Shown: positions 47,209 through 56,234 of the stretch, in pieces
Layout: the number at the start of each line of letters is the position of its first letter
Numbering within the stretch: the stretch's first letter is position 1
NCBI RefSeq assembly: GCF_004337695.1
Contig: NZ_SJXJ01000010.1
Location: 124,001-188,000, forward strand
DNA length: 64,000 bases
Source: Tenacibaculum sp. M341
Lineage (GTDB): Bacteria > Bacteroidota > Bacteroidia > Flavobacteriales > Flavobacteriaceae
Reading direction: 5' to 3'
Made by a program: the position numbers and the translations under genes
The notes under the pieces: generated by a model
The model's input: the letters and a program-made list of their open reading frames with translations, nothing else
What the model was told of the DNA's origin: nothing
The model's database searches: none

Positions 47209-47940
47209 TTAAGAATTCAGTTTTTTAATAGCCTTTTCTAAATCATCTGGAGTATCAATTCCTATAGAATCTATTTGTGTTTCTACCATTTTTATTTTTT
47301 TACCAACTTCTAAATAGCGAATAGCTTCAATTTTTTCAGCTTTTTCTAATGGTGTCATAGGAGTAGTATAAAAATCCATTAAAGCTTCTTTTCTAAAAGC
47401 ATAAACACCTTTGTGTTTAAAATAAGAAACATTAATATCTGTGTCTCTGTGGTATGGAATTACGGAACGAGAAAAGTAAATAGCAAAATTTCGAGTATCG
47501 GTAATAACTTTTACATTATTAGGATTTTTAATTTCTTCTTCTTCAGTAATTTTCACTTTTAACGAAGCTAAGTCTACCTCTTTTTTATTATCAACTTTAA
47601 AAACATCAATAAGTTTACTTAAAGATGTAGCATCAATAAATGGTTCATCTCCCTGCACATTAATAACAATATCTACAGACATATTCTCAACAGCTTCCGC
47701 AATTCTATCAGAGCCACAATCATGTTCTTTTTGACTCATTATTACTTTACCACCAATTTTAGTTATTTCTTCTGATATAATTTCTGAATCGGTAACAATA
47801 TATACTTCATCAAATAATTGAGTTTGAAGAGCACTTTCGTAAGTTCGAACAATTACGGGTTTACCTCCTAAGTTTTTCATAAGTTTTCCTGGAAAGCGTG
47901 AAGCTTCATAACGAGCAGGAATCATGGCAACTATTTTCAT
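47209..47940 (-). CDS. kdsB: 3-deoxy-manno-octulosonate cytidylyltransferase
   Basis: The 243-residue protein is CMP-KDO synthetase, which activates KDO for the lipopolysaccharide core. Motifs are [20 protein letters not shown] (nucleotide-binding loop), [18 protein letters not shown] and [11 protein letters not shown], with the metal-binding aspartate. The late segment [12 protein letters not shown] also fits. A -7 box is seen at 47965-47972. It is a single gene convergent with the GH5 gene. Confidence 0.96.
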   Translation of the reverse strand: MKIVAMIPARYEASRFPGKLMKNLGGKPVIVRTYESALQTQLFDEVYIVTDSEIISEEITKIGGKVIMSQKEHDCGSDRIAEAVENMSVDIVINVQGDEPFIDATSLSKLIDVFKVDNKKEVDLASLKVKITEEEEIKNPNNVKVITDTRNFAIYFSRSVIPYHRDTDINVSYFKHKGVYAFRKEALMDFYTTPMTPLEKAEKIEAIRYLEVGKKIKMVETQIDSIGIDTPDDLEKAIKKLNS

Positions 47941-47964
47941 GTAAAATATGCTTTTAGAATGCTA

Positions 47965-47972
47965 CAAAGGTA
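47965..47972 (-). promoter_or_regulatory. -7 promoter box for kdsB
   Basis: The minus strand reads TACCTTTG, a full match to TAnnTTTG, 24 bases before the ATG at 47940. Confidence 0.5.
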
Positions 47973-48118
47973 CATATTTACATATTCTGAAAATAGCTTA
48001 AAATAAATAATAAAAAGACAAAACTTTAACGTTTATATTAATGACTAGGTTTTGTCACTGATTATAAACACACTAAGTTTGAATAACTTCTTTTGTAAGT
48101 TAATTTGGTTTGTTTGTT

Positions 48119-48154
48119 TAAAAAGCTCAAAAGCAAAGGTTTTTGAGCTTTTTA
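48119..48154. terminator. Terminator of the queD-like/idi operon
   Basis: TAAAAAGCTCAAAA (48119-48132) pairs with its complement at 48141-48154 around an 8-base loop. It lies 15 bases after the end of the queD-like gene on the minus strand. The rest of the 228-base gap to kdsB shows only AT-rich sequence. Confidence 0.75.
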
Positions 48155-48168
48155 TTTGTATATCAGTT

Positions 48169-48582
48169 TTATTCACCGCTATAACTCACAAAGTTTCTTG
48201 GAGTTTCGTATAGGGTAATTTTAATATCTAAGTCTTCAGGAATATGTACGCGTAGTTTGTTGTATATAACTACTGAAATATTTTCTGCAGTAGGAATTAA
48301 GTCTTTAAATTCAGGAACTTCAATATTTAAGTTCTTATGATCAAAAGCTTCTTCAATTTCGTCTTTAATTAAATTTCGTAATACTCCCAAATCATAAACA
48401 TAACCTGTTTCTGGGCTAATTTCACCAGTTAATGAAACAATTAATTCGTAATTATGACCATGAAAATATTGATTACTACATTTATTAAAAACTTCAAAGT
48501 TTTTGTCATCACTCCAATCTTTTCTGTATAAACGATGTGCTGCATTAAAATGAGCTTTTCTGTGTACAGTTACTCTAGGCAT
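48169..48582 (-). CDS. queD: 6-carboxytetrahydropterin synthase (QueD/PTPS-like)
   Basis: The 137-residue protein has the pterin synthase zinc histidines in FNAAHRLYRKDW and YFHGHNYELIVSL, a catalytic cysteine candidate in NKCSNQ just before them, and the glutamate in the C-terminal ITLYETPRNFVSY. This is the QueD branch, which makes 6-carboxytetrahydropterin for queuosine synthesis; relatives make tetrahydrobiopterin. Its start is 2 bases after the idi stop, so the two share an operon. Confidence 0.85.
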   Translation of the reverse strand: MPRVTVHRKAHFNAAHRLYRKDWSDDKNFEVFNKCSNQYFHGHNYELIVSLTGEISPETGYVYDLGVLRNLIKDEIEEAFDHKNLNIEVPEFKDLIPTAENISVVIYNKLRVHIPEDLDIKITLYETPRNFVSYSGE

Positions 48583-48584
48583 GT

Positions 48585-49112
48585 TTAAGAAATTTTGTGG
48601 TTAGCAATTTTGTCGTACGATTTTTCAAAGATAATTTTAAACCAAGCAGTATAATTGTCAGGATTCGTTTCTATATCTTCTTTTACAGCTTCTAAAGTCA
48701 TCCATTTATAAGATTCAACTTCATCTCTATTAATAGCTGGTTCTCCGTTAAATTTACCAATCATAACATGATCAAGTTCATGCTCTGTTAAGCCATTATC
48801 AAAAGGAGCTTTGTAAATAAAAGAAAACACTTCTTCAAGTTCACATACAAATCCCATTTCTTCTTGTAAACGTCTTTTACCTGCTTGTAAATTAGTTTCT
48901 CCTTTTCGTTGATGAGAACAACATGTGTTGGTCCAAAGTAGTGGAGAATGGTATTTTTCTTTAGCTCTTTGTTGAAGCATTAACTCGTTGTTATCATTAA
49001 AAACAAAAACAGAGAAAGCTCTATGTAAAACTGCTTTTTCATGCGCTTCTATCTTTTCCATTAACCCTACTTCGTTGTCTTGTTCGTCAACTAAAATTAC
49101 CTGTTCTATCAT
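48585..49112 (-). CDS. idi: Isopentenyl-diphosphate Delta-isomerase (type I)
   Basis: The 175-residue protein is a Nudix-fold type I IDI, which interconverts IPP and DMAPP. It has the catalytic cysteine in WTNTCCSHQRKGE, the Nudix-like helix AGKRRLQEEMGF, and the acidic triad region ELDHVMIGKF with later EVESYKWMTLE. It needs a metal ion in the active site. It leads the queD-like/idi minus-strand operon. The functional link between isoprenoid and queuosine genes is not evident. Confidence 0.94.
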   Translation of the reverse strand: MIEQVILVDEQDNEVGLMEKIEAHEKAVLHRAFSVFVFNDNNELMLQQRAKEKYHSPLLWTNTCCSHQRKGETNLQAGKRRLQEEMGFVCELEEVFSFIYKAPFDNGLTEHELDHVMIGKFNGEPAINRDEVESYKWMTLEAVKEDIETNPDNYTAWFKIIFEKSYDKIANHKIS

Positions 49113-49203
49113 ATATACAAATGTAACAATACCGTTTTAAGTTTAAAAGCTGAAACTCGAAAACTCTTTTCAGTATATTTACACCAAAATAATACAAATA
49201 AAA

Positions 49204-49923
49204 ATGTTTCATAAAACAAGCATCTTTTTAATTTTAGTGGCAATTATCACTTTTGTAAGTTGTAATGAAGAAAAAAAACAAGTACCTAAAAAGAAGGTTG
49301 AAAAGGTAGCGCCAATAAAAAAAGTTGAGAAAAAAATTAAGAAAGTAAAAGAAAAAGAGGTTTTAGAAGAATGGGATACGTTAGATAGAACTAATGTAGA
49401 TGCTTTTTTTACGAAGTACGGAGAGTTAAATAAAGAAACCAAAGTATTGATAACTACAAAATTTGGAAAAATTAAATTACGCTTGTTTAATGACACTCCA
49501 ATCCATAGAGCAAATTTTATATTCTTAACAAAAATCAAATATTTTAACACTGCTTATTTTTACAGAGTAGCTAAAAACTTTGTGGTTCAGGCAGGTGATT
49601 CTGATAAATCTGAAACAGCAAGAATTAGAGGTAAATATCAGCATTACAGATTAAAACCAGAAATTAGAAAAAGGAGAAGACATAAATACGGATCATTAGC
49701 AGCAGCAAAAGATGTAGAGAATAATCCAAAGAAATTATCAAGTCCATTTAATTTTTACATTGTACAAAATAAAAAAGGAGCACCACATTTAGATAAAGAA
49801 CACACTGTTTTTGGCGAAGTAATTTCAGGATTTTCTACAATTGAAAAAATAGCGAAAGTAGAAGTAGGTTCTGATGATTGGCCTTTAGAAGATATACCAA
49901 TGACAGTAGAAGTTATAAATTAA
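49204..49923 (+). CDS. Cyclophilin-type peptidyl-prolyl isomerase lipoprotein
   Basis: The 239-residue protein has a lipobox ending TFVSC at about residue 20, a Lys/Glu-rich linker to about 60, and then a cyclophilin domain. The domain is visible from VLITTKFGKIKLRLFNDTP, through AYFYRVAKNFVVQAGD and the KYGSLAAAKD stretch, to KEHTVFGEVISGF. It folds or refolds proteins by isomerising proline bonds in the periplasm. It is convergent with the M1 peptidase, with a strong shared hairpin between. Confidence 0.9.
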   Translation: MFHKTSIFLILVAIITFVSCNEEKKQVPKKKVEKVAPIKKVEKKIKKVKEKEVLEEWDTLDRTNVDAFFTKYGELNKETKVLITTKFGKIKLRLFNDTPIHRANFIFLTKIKYFNTAYFYRVAKNFVVQAGDSDKSETARIRGKYQHYRLKPEIRKRRRHKYGSLAAAKDVENNPKKLSSPFNFYIVQNKKGAPHLDKEHTVFGEVISGFSTIEKIAKVEVGSDDWPLEDIPMTVEVIN

Positions 49924-49959
49924 AAAAAAGACCAAAGTATCTACTTTGGTCTTTTTTTT
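49922..49959. terminator. Strong bidirectional terminator
   Basis: AAAAAAAAGACCAAAGTA (49922-49939) is perfectly complementary to 49942-49959, with a 2-base centre; inner pairs must open to form the loop. It starts on the second base of the cyclophilin stop codon and ends 3 bases before the M1 peptidase stop. Confidence 0.9.
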
Positions 49960-49962
49960 AAT

Positions 49963-52413
49963 TTATTGAAGTAATCGAGCCATAGCATCTTTAATTATGG
50001 CAATATTTTTAACTTCATTTTTATTGTCTTTGTTTTTTTGTGTTTGTACCATGCTTCGCATTAAGCTAATACCTACATTATTAAAACCATATTGTTGATA
50101 TTGCTTTCCTTTTACTACAATATCATTTACTAAATTCTGAATAGCTTCAGTATTATTACTTTCAGCAATTTTATCATATGCTTTTTTGTACAAGCTTTGA
50201 GTAGCTTTATCTTGACTTAAGTACATACCTGTAACTACATTTCCTGCAATAAAAATAAGTTCACTTTCATCATTCTCTTCAAGATAAATTCTAGTTAAAG
50301 GAGTTGCAATTATATTTTTAACTTCTAAAGGTAATTCTTTTGATTTTTTTACAGCTAATGGTTTATCAATATAATACATAGCAACCAAAGCTTTACCCAT
50401 AACTGCAAATGATTTGCTGTTTAAAGCTTTTTCAAAAATTGGTTTTAATAAAGGATCGGTTAATTTACCTAAAGTTTCTACAGCAGCTGCCTGTACTAAC
50501 GTTTTTGGATCGTTATTAGCCATTTCTTTAATTCGTTCAATAACTCTTTTTTTAGCATTTTTATTGATTAAATTGATATGCTCTAAAGCAAGTTTTCTTA
50601 TTTTGTAGAAAGGAGCATTTAAAGCATCGGCAATAGCGTTAAACGCCTTGTTATCGTATTGTTGTTGTTTGGCAACTTCTAATAATGCCTCTCTTTTGTG
50701 TTCATAATTTTTAGCATTCTTAAGCTGAAAGATATAATCACTCAATACTTTGTTTTCGTTTAGAGTACATAGCAAAACTCCATCTGCATTTATTTGCACT
50801 AGTTTAGGTTGAGTTACATAAGGAAATGTAAATGAAGTTTCTCTTCTATTTGCAAATACGTGATGACGGTTAACAGTTCCGTTTTTTTCAAAAATATCGA
50901 TGGCTAGCGGGAATTGAAATTCAGTATCTTGAGTTTGGTATACATTTACAGTAACCGTTTTTCGTAGCTTGTTATAATCATATGAAATATCTAAATCTGG
51001 GTGTCCTTTACCATAAAACCATTGATTGAAAAACCAGTTTAAATCTTTACCACTAATTTCTTCAAAAGCTAAACGTAACTGATGTACTTCACCCGTTTTG
51101 TATTGATTATCTTTTAAATATTTATGAATGCCAGCATAAAAAGCTTCATCTCCTAAATACTTACGAAGCATGTGTAAAATAGCGCCTCCTTTGTTATAGC
51201 TAACAGCATCAAATACATCATCTTTACTATCATAATAAAAACGAACTAAATTTTTATCTTGATTTTGTCCGTTTTTATAAGCTTTAATATTTTCAAATAA
51301 ATGAGCATCAGCAATATCTTTACCATATTTATGTTCTAACCATAAATACTCACTGTAATTTCCGAAACTTTCATTTACAGCAATGTTACTCCAACTTTCA
51401 GCAGTAACCAAATCTCCAAACCAATGATGAAAAGCTTCATGAGCAATGACAGTTTCTTGAACATTTTCATCAATTAATTGTCCAGGAGTTTGATAAGCGG
51501 CTTCAGAATGAATAACTGCAGTTGTATTTTCCATAGCTCCAGTAACAAAGTCTCTTCCTACAATTTGAGAGTACTTACTCCAAGGGTATTCAATTCCAGT
51601 AATTTTTGAGAAAAAAGCTAACATTTCAGGAGTATTTCCAAAAATGTCTTTAGCATACGGAGCATATTGTTTTTCTACATAATATTCTATAGGAATATTT
51701 TTGTAGGTGTCTTTAATGATTTCGTACTCACCAACTCCCATAAAAAATAAATAAGGAGCATGTTTTTGTTTAAAATTCCAGTAATCTGTTCTTGTTCCGT
51801 CTGAATTTTTTGTCTGTTTTTCTAAAAGACCATTAGAAAGAGTTACAAACTTATCAGGAACAGTAATGTATATTTCTTGAGAAGTTTTTTGATTAGGAGC
51901 ATCAATAGTAGGAAGCCAACAACTATTAGCTTCAGTAGCACCCTGAGTCCAAACTTGAGTAGGCTTATTTTTATCAAATCCAGTAGGATTTACAAAGTAT
52001 AACCCTTTGTCAGCAGAAAAGCTCTTTGTTTCTTTATTTTTTATTTTTTCTGGCTGAGCAGTGTATTTTATATAAATGATAAATTCTTCGTTTCGATTGT
52101 ATTTTTTAGGTAGCTCAATAATTAATTCATGATCATCATAATTATAGTTCAATTTTTTATTATTCAATGATACTTCATGAATTAGCATCGATTTTGCATC
52201 TAAAGTAAATTTATCTGAAGGATAGAAGTGAGGTTTAGCTGTAACCCATTCTTCACCGTTCATAGTTTGATCTTTAAAATTAAAATCGACTTTAAGTTTT
52301 GTATGAACAAGATTATGAGTCTTTTCTCTCTCTGCTTTGTATTTTGAAGGATTTTGTGAAAAAGCAAATTCACAAATAAAAATCATAGCAAAAAGTAAAA
52401 ATAAATTCCTCAT
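49963..52413 (-). CDS. M1 family metallopeptidase (aminopeptidase)
   Basis: The 816-residue protein has a signal peptide (LFLLFAMIFICEFAFSQ), the GAMEN motif in VTGAMENTTAVIH, and the zinc site HEAFHHWFGDLVTAESW with its downstream glutamate in NESFGNY. The N-terminal beta-sandwich domain and a C-terminal HEAT-like helical part (from about 590) complete the ERAP/LTA4H-like layout. It trims N-terminal residues from peptides in the periplasm. The ATG at 52413 is chosen because a -7 box overlaps the TTG alternative at 52434. Confidence 0.92.
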   Translation of the reverse strand: MRNLFLLFAMIFICEFAFSQNPSKYKAEREKTHNLVHTKLKVDFNFKDQTMNGEEWVTAKPHFYPSDKFTLDAKSMLIHEVSLNNKKLNYNYDDHELIIELPKKYNRNEEFIIYIKYTAQPEKIKNKETKSFSADKGLYFVNPTGFDKNKPTQVWTQGATEANSCWLPTIDAPNQKTSQEIYITVPDKFVTLSNGLLEKQTKNSDGTRTDYWNFKQKHAPYLFFMGVGEYEIIKDTYKNIPIEYYVEKQYAPYAKDIFGNTPEMLAFFSKITGIEYPWSKYSQIVGRDFVTGAMENTTAVIHSEAAYQTPGQLIDENVQETVIAHEAFHHWFGDLVTAESWSNIAVNESFGNYSEYLWLEHKYGKDIADAHLFENIKAYKNGQNQDKNLVRFYYDSKDDVFDAVSYNKGGAILHMLRKYLGDEAFYAGIHKYLKDNQYKTGEVHQLRLAFEEISGKDLNWFFNQWFYGKGHPDLDISYDYNKLRKTVTVNVYQTQDTEFQFPLAIDIFEKNGTVNRHHVFANRRETSFTFPYVTQPKLVQINADGVLLCTLNENKVLSDYIFQLKNAKNYEHKREALLEVAKQQQYDNKAFNAIADALNAPFYKIRKLALEHINLINKNAKKRVIERIKEMANNDPKTLVQAAAVETLGKLTDPLLKPIFEKALNSKSFAVMGKALVAMYYIDKPLAVKKSKELPLEVKNIIATPLTRIYLEENDESELIFIAGNVVTGMYLSQDKATQSLYKKAYDKIAESNNTEAIQNLVNDIVVKGKQYQQYGFNNVGISLMRSMVQTQKNKDNKNEVKNIAIIKDAMARLLQ

Positions 52414-52431
52414 AAATCGATCGTGTTTTTT

Positions 52432-52439
52432 CAAAAGTA
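52432..52439 (-). promoter_or_regulatory. -7 promoter box for the M1 peptidase gene
   Basis: The minus strand reads TACTTTTG, a full match to TAnnTTTG, ending 18 bases before the ATG at 52413 and covering the upstream TTG codon. Confidence 0.55.
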
Positions 52440-52481
52440 GTAATTTATTGTAGGAATGTAGTTAATGAGTCGTTAAAAGAA

Positions 52482-52508
52482 AAAAGATTACAATTGATGC
52501 AATCTTTT
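52482..52508 (-). terminator. Terminator after the GIN-domain gene
   Basis: AAAAGATT (52482-52489) and AATCTTTT (52501-52508) form an 8-bp stem with an 11-base loop. Read on the minus strand it is followed by a T-rich run. It lies 25 bases after the gene end. Confidence 0.55.
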
Positions 52509-52533
52509 CAAAATTTATAATAGTATTAACTAT

Positions 52534-53256
52534 CTACTTTTTTATAATACTTCCAGATCCAATAGCATTTGTGTCAACCAGTTCAGGACTTCCTTTATAG
52601 TATATGTTACCGGAACCAACAAGAGTGGCTTTTATTTTGTAAGAAACAGAAGCTTTAATGTTTCCAGATCCAGCTAAACTAGCTTTCAGCTCTTTACAAT
52701 TTAGCTCGTATGCAATTAAATTACCAGAACCACCAATTGAGCTTTTTAATGAATTTGTTTTTCCTTTTAAATATATGTTACCAGAACCACCAATAGAACT
52801 TTTAACCGAATTAGTATCTACAGTAGCTTTAATATTACCCGATCCGCCTAAAGAAAATGATGTATTCTCACTGTTTATTGTTTTTTTAATAAAAATATTA
52901 CCCGATCCACCTAACGATGCACTAGAAATAGAGTTAAAAGGTACTGTAACTGTTAACTTTTTGTAAGTTTTAATATTTACATGATCTTTTACTTTAATTT
53001 TTAGACTTCTATCACGTACCTCAGTAATAATGTAAGGTATAATATTTTCTTCTCCTTTAATAGTAACTTTCCCTTCTCTTCCGTCAACTAATTCTACATC
53101 AAAAAAGCCTCCAACATGCACTTTGTCAAAACTTTTTATAGACCTAGTAACCGTAGTGATATTTCCATTTCCTTTTACTTTTTTTGAATTCCACCAACTT
53201 TGAGAGAAGCCATTTACACATGATAAAATAAGTGTTACAAATAGTAGTTTTTTCAT
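52534..53256 (-). CDS. Head GIN domain protein (DUF2807)
   Basis: The 240-residue protein has a signal peptide (LLFVTLILSCVNGFSQ) and the DUF2807 fold, a right-handed beta helix of repeated strands. The GSGN turn recurs seven times or so (SLGGSGNIFI, SLGGSGNIKA, SIGGSGNIYL, SIGGSGNLIA, SLAGSGNIKA, LVGSGNIYY), about 18 to 22 residues apart. It is exported, likely to the periplasm or surface; the family role is unknown. It starts divergently from the membrane protein gene, overlapping its apparent start region. Confidence 0.88.
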   Translation of the reverse strand: MKKLLFVTLILSCVNGFSQSWWNSKKVKGNGNITTVTRSIKSFDKVHVGGFFDVELVDGREGKVTIKGEENIIPYIITEVRDRSLKIKVKDHVNIKTYKKLTVTVPFNSISSASLGGSGNIFIKKTINSENTSFSLGGSGNIKATVDTNSVKSSIGGSGNIYLKGKTNSLKSSIGGSGNLIAYELNCKELKASLAGSGNIKASVSYKIKATLVGSGNIYYKGSPELVDTNAIGSGSIIKK

Positions 53257-53957
53257 TTTTTATTTTATTTTTAGTTTTTAATTTACAGTACTTGAGCCAA
53301 AAAAAACCTAACAAACTAATAAATCTAACGCTTACAATTTTGTATGTAATAGCTTCGCTTTCTGTAGGCTATACGTTAGTGGTTCAGGATCTTAATATAG
53401 AGTTTGTTGTTAAACTAGTAGCGCTATTGTCGTTATCATTTTTATATTTAGAAACCACATACAAGGTAAATTACTGGTACGTACTAATATTACTGATATC
53501 GATTCTTTCAGATTCACTATTCGTTTTTGAAGCAGATTTTTATTACCCCGCTTTATTTTTATTAATAGTTAATAGGTTTTTATACATTGTAGTTATAAAA
53601 AGTTCAGTTTTTCCAAGGCTTTCAGCTAAAATGTTTATTTACGTATTACCTTTTATTCTGACTTTTATAGCTATCTACACATTATTCTATAGGTACATAG
53701 ATTTAATTAGGGTTCCTGTTTTATTAATGGGAGCTTTGTCTGTAATTTTAGTGTTTTTTACTTTTTTAAACTTATTGAATAAAAACAATAACAAAGCTCG
53801 TTACTTTTTCTGGGGGACTACCTTAATGCCTATGGCTGATATTTTAATGGCTTTTTCTGATTTTGTTAATAATCACATCTCTTTCATTATCATTTACCAT
53901 TTACTATACTATTTGGCAAGGTATTTAATTTACAAGTCAATGATATTGAGAAAGTAA
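53232..53957 (+). CDS. YhhN-like membrane protein (lysoplasmalogenase family)
   Basis: The 241-residue protein has about eight membrane helices and ends in the YhhN-like pattern PMADILMAFSDFVN, then IIYHLLYYLARYLI. The middle has LISILSDSLFVF with its acidic residue. Relatives hydrolyse lysoplasmalogens (TMEM86B). The start is uncertain: no ATG fits, and the GTG at 53232 overlaps the divergent GIN gene by 25 bases; a TTG around 53292 would lose the first helix. Function is inferred from family. Confidence 0.75.
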   Translation: MLQIVVFSFFILFLVFNLQYLSQKKPNKLINLTLTILYVIASLSVGYTLVVQDLNIEFVVKLVALLSLSFLYLETTYKVNYWYVLILLISILSDSLFVFEADFYYPALFLLIVNRFLYIVVIKSSVFPRLSAKMFIYVLPFILTFIAIYTLFYRYIDLIRVPVLLMGALSVILVFFTFLNLLNKNNNKARYFFWGTTLMPMADILMAFSDFVNNHISFIIIYHLLYYLARYLIYKSMILRK

Positions 53958-55040
53958 TTAATCATTTACCTTTAAAGATACACCTCCGTAGTTTGATTTA
54001 ATTTCAATTTTAGAACCTGTTTCAGAGTTACCATAACTACCTTCGTAATATTTTTTAGATATTTTTTTGATAGATTTTTTCATGTTTACAGATTCATCAG
54101 GATAGCTAAATCCAGCGTAACTAAGATTTAAGATAAAATCAAAATTATTGTTGCTAGGTGTTCCTATTTTTATACCAGCGTAGCTTCCATCGATATAAAC
54201 TTTTTGAAACCCTTTGGCTAGATTTTTAATTTTTAGCCCACCATAATCAGTATTAATATTAAGATCTTTAGTAACCGTGCCAATTTGCATACCAGCATAA
54301 TCAGAATTTCCAGTTATAAAATCTGCATTTTTAATAGCAATACTACCATAGTCACAGTTAAAATTAATTTCTTTAGTTGTACCTATTTTTATTCCGCTAT
54401 AGTCAGCATTTACTTTTAAGTCATTACTTTCATTTACACTCAATTTAGAATAATCAGAACGTATATTACCTGATTTCATGTAATTAATAGTAGAGTTTCC
54501 ACAGTAACCTAAATTAATAGAGTTTCCATCATTTAGTAGTTTTTCAATTTGTATAGATCCGTAATCACAATCAATATTTGCTCTTCCTTCTAAAACATCT
54601 AATTCAATTCCGCCATATTTATTATGAAGATCGGCATTATTTGTTTTAGGCATTTTAATGTAATAGTTAATTTTATAACTAATATTTTTATAGCTATTTC
54701 CCCACCAGCTCCAGCTAGATTTAGTATCTTCAATCCTAGTTCTAGCCTCTACTAAACTTTCACTCGATTCAAAAACAACATTTATACCATCTAACTTATC
54801 GTTTACTTTTTCAATGTTACTACCTTTTACAAGTATTTTTACATCTATTTGTATGGTGTTTTCTTCCCAAGTAGTAACTGTAACGTTTCCATACTTGTTG
54901 TTAACGTATAAAGTTGCGTTATTCTTTACCTCAAACCTTTTACTAATGTTTTTAGTTTTTTCATGTTTATCTTTTGGTTTATTAGCAAAGCCAATAATTG
55001 GTAAAAGAAGTAGGAGGAAGGTGATTTTATATAATTTCAT
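53958..55040 (-). CDS. DUF4097-like secreted repeat protein
   Basis: The 360-residue protein has a signal peptide (YKITFLLLLLPIIGFANK) and a beta-helix-like body of many short repeats, such as NNKYGNVTVTTWEENTIQ and repeated DYGSI, DYAGMQIG and DYGGLKI units. This is the DUF4097 adhesin-like pattern, often coded next to ECF sigma factors. ATG options at 55040 or 55052 overlap the upstream regulator by 14 or 26 bases, so translation is coupled to it. Export to the envelope is likely, its role unknown. Confidence 0.82.
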   Translation of the reverse strand: MKLYKITFLLLLLPIIGFANKPKDKHEKTKNISKRFEVKNNATLYVNNKYGNVTVTTWEENTIQIDVKILVKGSNIEKVNDKLDGINVVFESSESLVEARTRIEDTKSSWSWWGNSYKNISYKINYYIKMPKTNNADLHNKYGGIELDVLEGRANIDCDYGSIQIEKLLNDGNSINLGYCGNSTINYMKSGNIRSDYSKLSVNESNDLKVNADYSGIKIGTTKEINFNCDYGSIAIKNADFITGNSDYAGMQIGTVTKDLNINTDYGGLKIKNLAKGFQKVYIDGSYAGIKIGTPSNNNFDFILNLSYAGFSYPDESVNMKKSIKKISKKYYEGSYGNSETGSKIEIKSNYGGVSLKVND

Positions 55041-55545
55041 TGAACTCTTCATTTTGTTTCTCGGGGTTTTTAATAACATCTAATTGATATAATAAGTTTT
55101 CTAATATTTGTAATCTTTGTTGGTAATTATCAATCATACCTTTTATGATTTGTTTTTCATTACCCATAGTTTCCAGATCATTTTTAAAACTTTTAAATTG
55201 ATCTTCTAATTCTTCAATTTGTTCTAAGGCATCTTCAATAATACTTTCAGTTTCAATATTTCTATGCCTTTCAATTTCTTTTAATTCTTGATTAATTGTG
55301 TTTATAAAGAATGATTCTGTTTCTGCCATTTCACTCATTTGATTCCTTTCTGTATAATTACTTCCAATAAAAATTCCTATTAGTAAAGTAATTGTGGCGG
55401 CTATAGATAACCATTTCCAAGAAAAATGATTCTTATTATTTTTTTTAGCTTCAAGTTTCTTCAAAAATCGATCTTCATGACCCGAATGAGGTTCATAAAT
55501 GTCAAAATCATTATTTAAAACAAAATCTCTTAATTTATCATCCAT
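55027..55545 (-). CDS. Membrane-anchored regulator, probable anti-sigma factor
   Basis: The 172-residue protein has a cytoplasmic head (about 1-40), one membrane segment (WLSIAATITLLIGIFIGSNY) and a long coiled-coil periplasmic part (EDALEQIEELEDQFKSF). It overlaps the end of the sigma factor gene by 8 bases. No zinc-type anti-sigma motif (HxxxCxxC) is visible. Position and topology suggest an anti-sigma factor; the alternative ATG at 55551 would add two residues. Confidence 0.7.
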   Translation of the reverse strand: MDDKLRDFVLNNDFDIYEPHSGHEDRFLKKLEAKKNNKNHFSWKWLSIAATITLLIGIFIGSNYTERNQMSEMAETESFFINTINQELKEIERHRNIETESIIEDALEQIEELEDQFKSFKNDLETMGNEKQIIKGMIDNYQQRLQILENLLYQLDVIKNPEKQNEEFNEII

Positions 55546-56104
55546 TTGCATTCATTTGTTTTTTACTATCTATTAATAATCCTTTTAATTTCTTTTTCGC
55601 TCTAGAAATTGTTGTTCGAACATTTTCATTACTATAGTTTAATATTTGAGCAATTTCTTCATTATCATAGCCTTCTATTAAATTTAAAGTCAACACAACT
55701 CTATAATTTTCTTTTAATGAGTTAATGGCTCCAATAATTGTTTTTACATTAACATCATTATAATTTATCTCTTCAATTTCGTTGACATCATTATCAGAAA
55801 CAACTTCCATTTTTACTTCATTATAACGATTGTTCTTTTTTAGTTGTGTTAAACTTTTGTTTATAACGATTCTTTTTAGCCAAGCACCAAAAGTTACTTC
55901 ACCTTTAAAGTCATTTAATTTTGTGAAAGCAGCTAAAAATGCTTCTTGCATAACGTCTTCAGCTTCAAATTCGTCTTTTAAAATTCTGTAAGCAGAATTA
56001 AACATAGCTTTGTAATACAACTTATATAGTTGCATTTGAGCTGATGTATTATTTTTTTTACAGCTTTCTAATAATTGTTTTATGTGTGCGTTTGGTGTTT
56101 CCAA
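55538..56104 (-). CDS. ECF-type RNA polymerase sigma factor
   Basis: The 188-residue protein has sigma region 2 (YYKAMFNSAYRILKDEFEAE, then DVMQEAFLAAFTKLNDF), a linker, and region 4 (ENYRVVLTLNLIEGYDNEEI, with the HTH ILNYSNENVRTTISRAKKKL). It directs RNA polymerase to a small envelope-stress regulon. It overlaps the membrane regulator gene by 8 bases, the usual sigma/anti-sigma arrangement. It begins the minus-strand operon that also carries the DUF4097 gene. Confidence 0.93.
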   Translation of the reverse strand: METPNAHIKQLLESCKKNNTSAQMQLYKLYYKAMFNSAYRILKDEFEAEDVMQEAFLAAFTKLNDFKGEVTFGAWLKRIVINKSLTQLKKNNRYNEVKMEVVSDNDVNEIEEINYNDVNVKTIIGAINSLKENYRVVLTLNLIEGYDNEEIAQILNYSNENVRTTISRAKKKLKGLLIDSKKQMNANG

Positions 56105-56221
56105 TTCTAGTTAATCTATCTCAAAGACCCATGAAAAAATAAGTTGTTACACTTTTGTGAAAAATAAAAAAAATTAACACTCAATTTTATAAGTTTTAAA
56201 AATATAACATATAAATATCCC

Positions 56222-56229
56222 TATATTTG
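56222..56229 (+). promoter_or_regulatory. -7 promoter box for HMG-CoA lyase gene
   Basis: TATATTTG is a full match to TAnnTTTG. It ends 5 bases before the ATG at 56235, so transcription would start within a few bases of the start codon. No -33 TTG at normal spacing is visible. Confidence 0.5.
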
Positions 56230-56234
56230 GCATA

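Noticed and set aside
49209-49550. Minus-strand open frame opposite the cyclophilin lipoprotein
   Set aside because: The sense strand has lipobox and cyclophilin motifs; the antisense product shows none.
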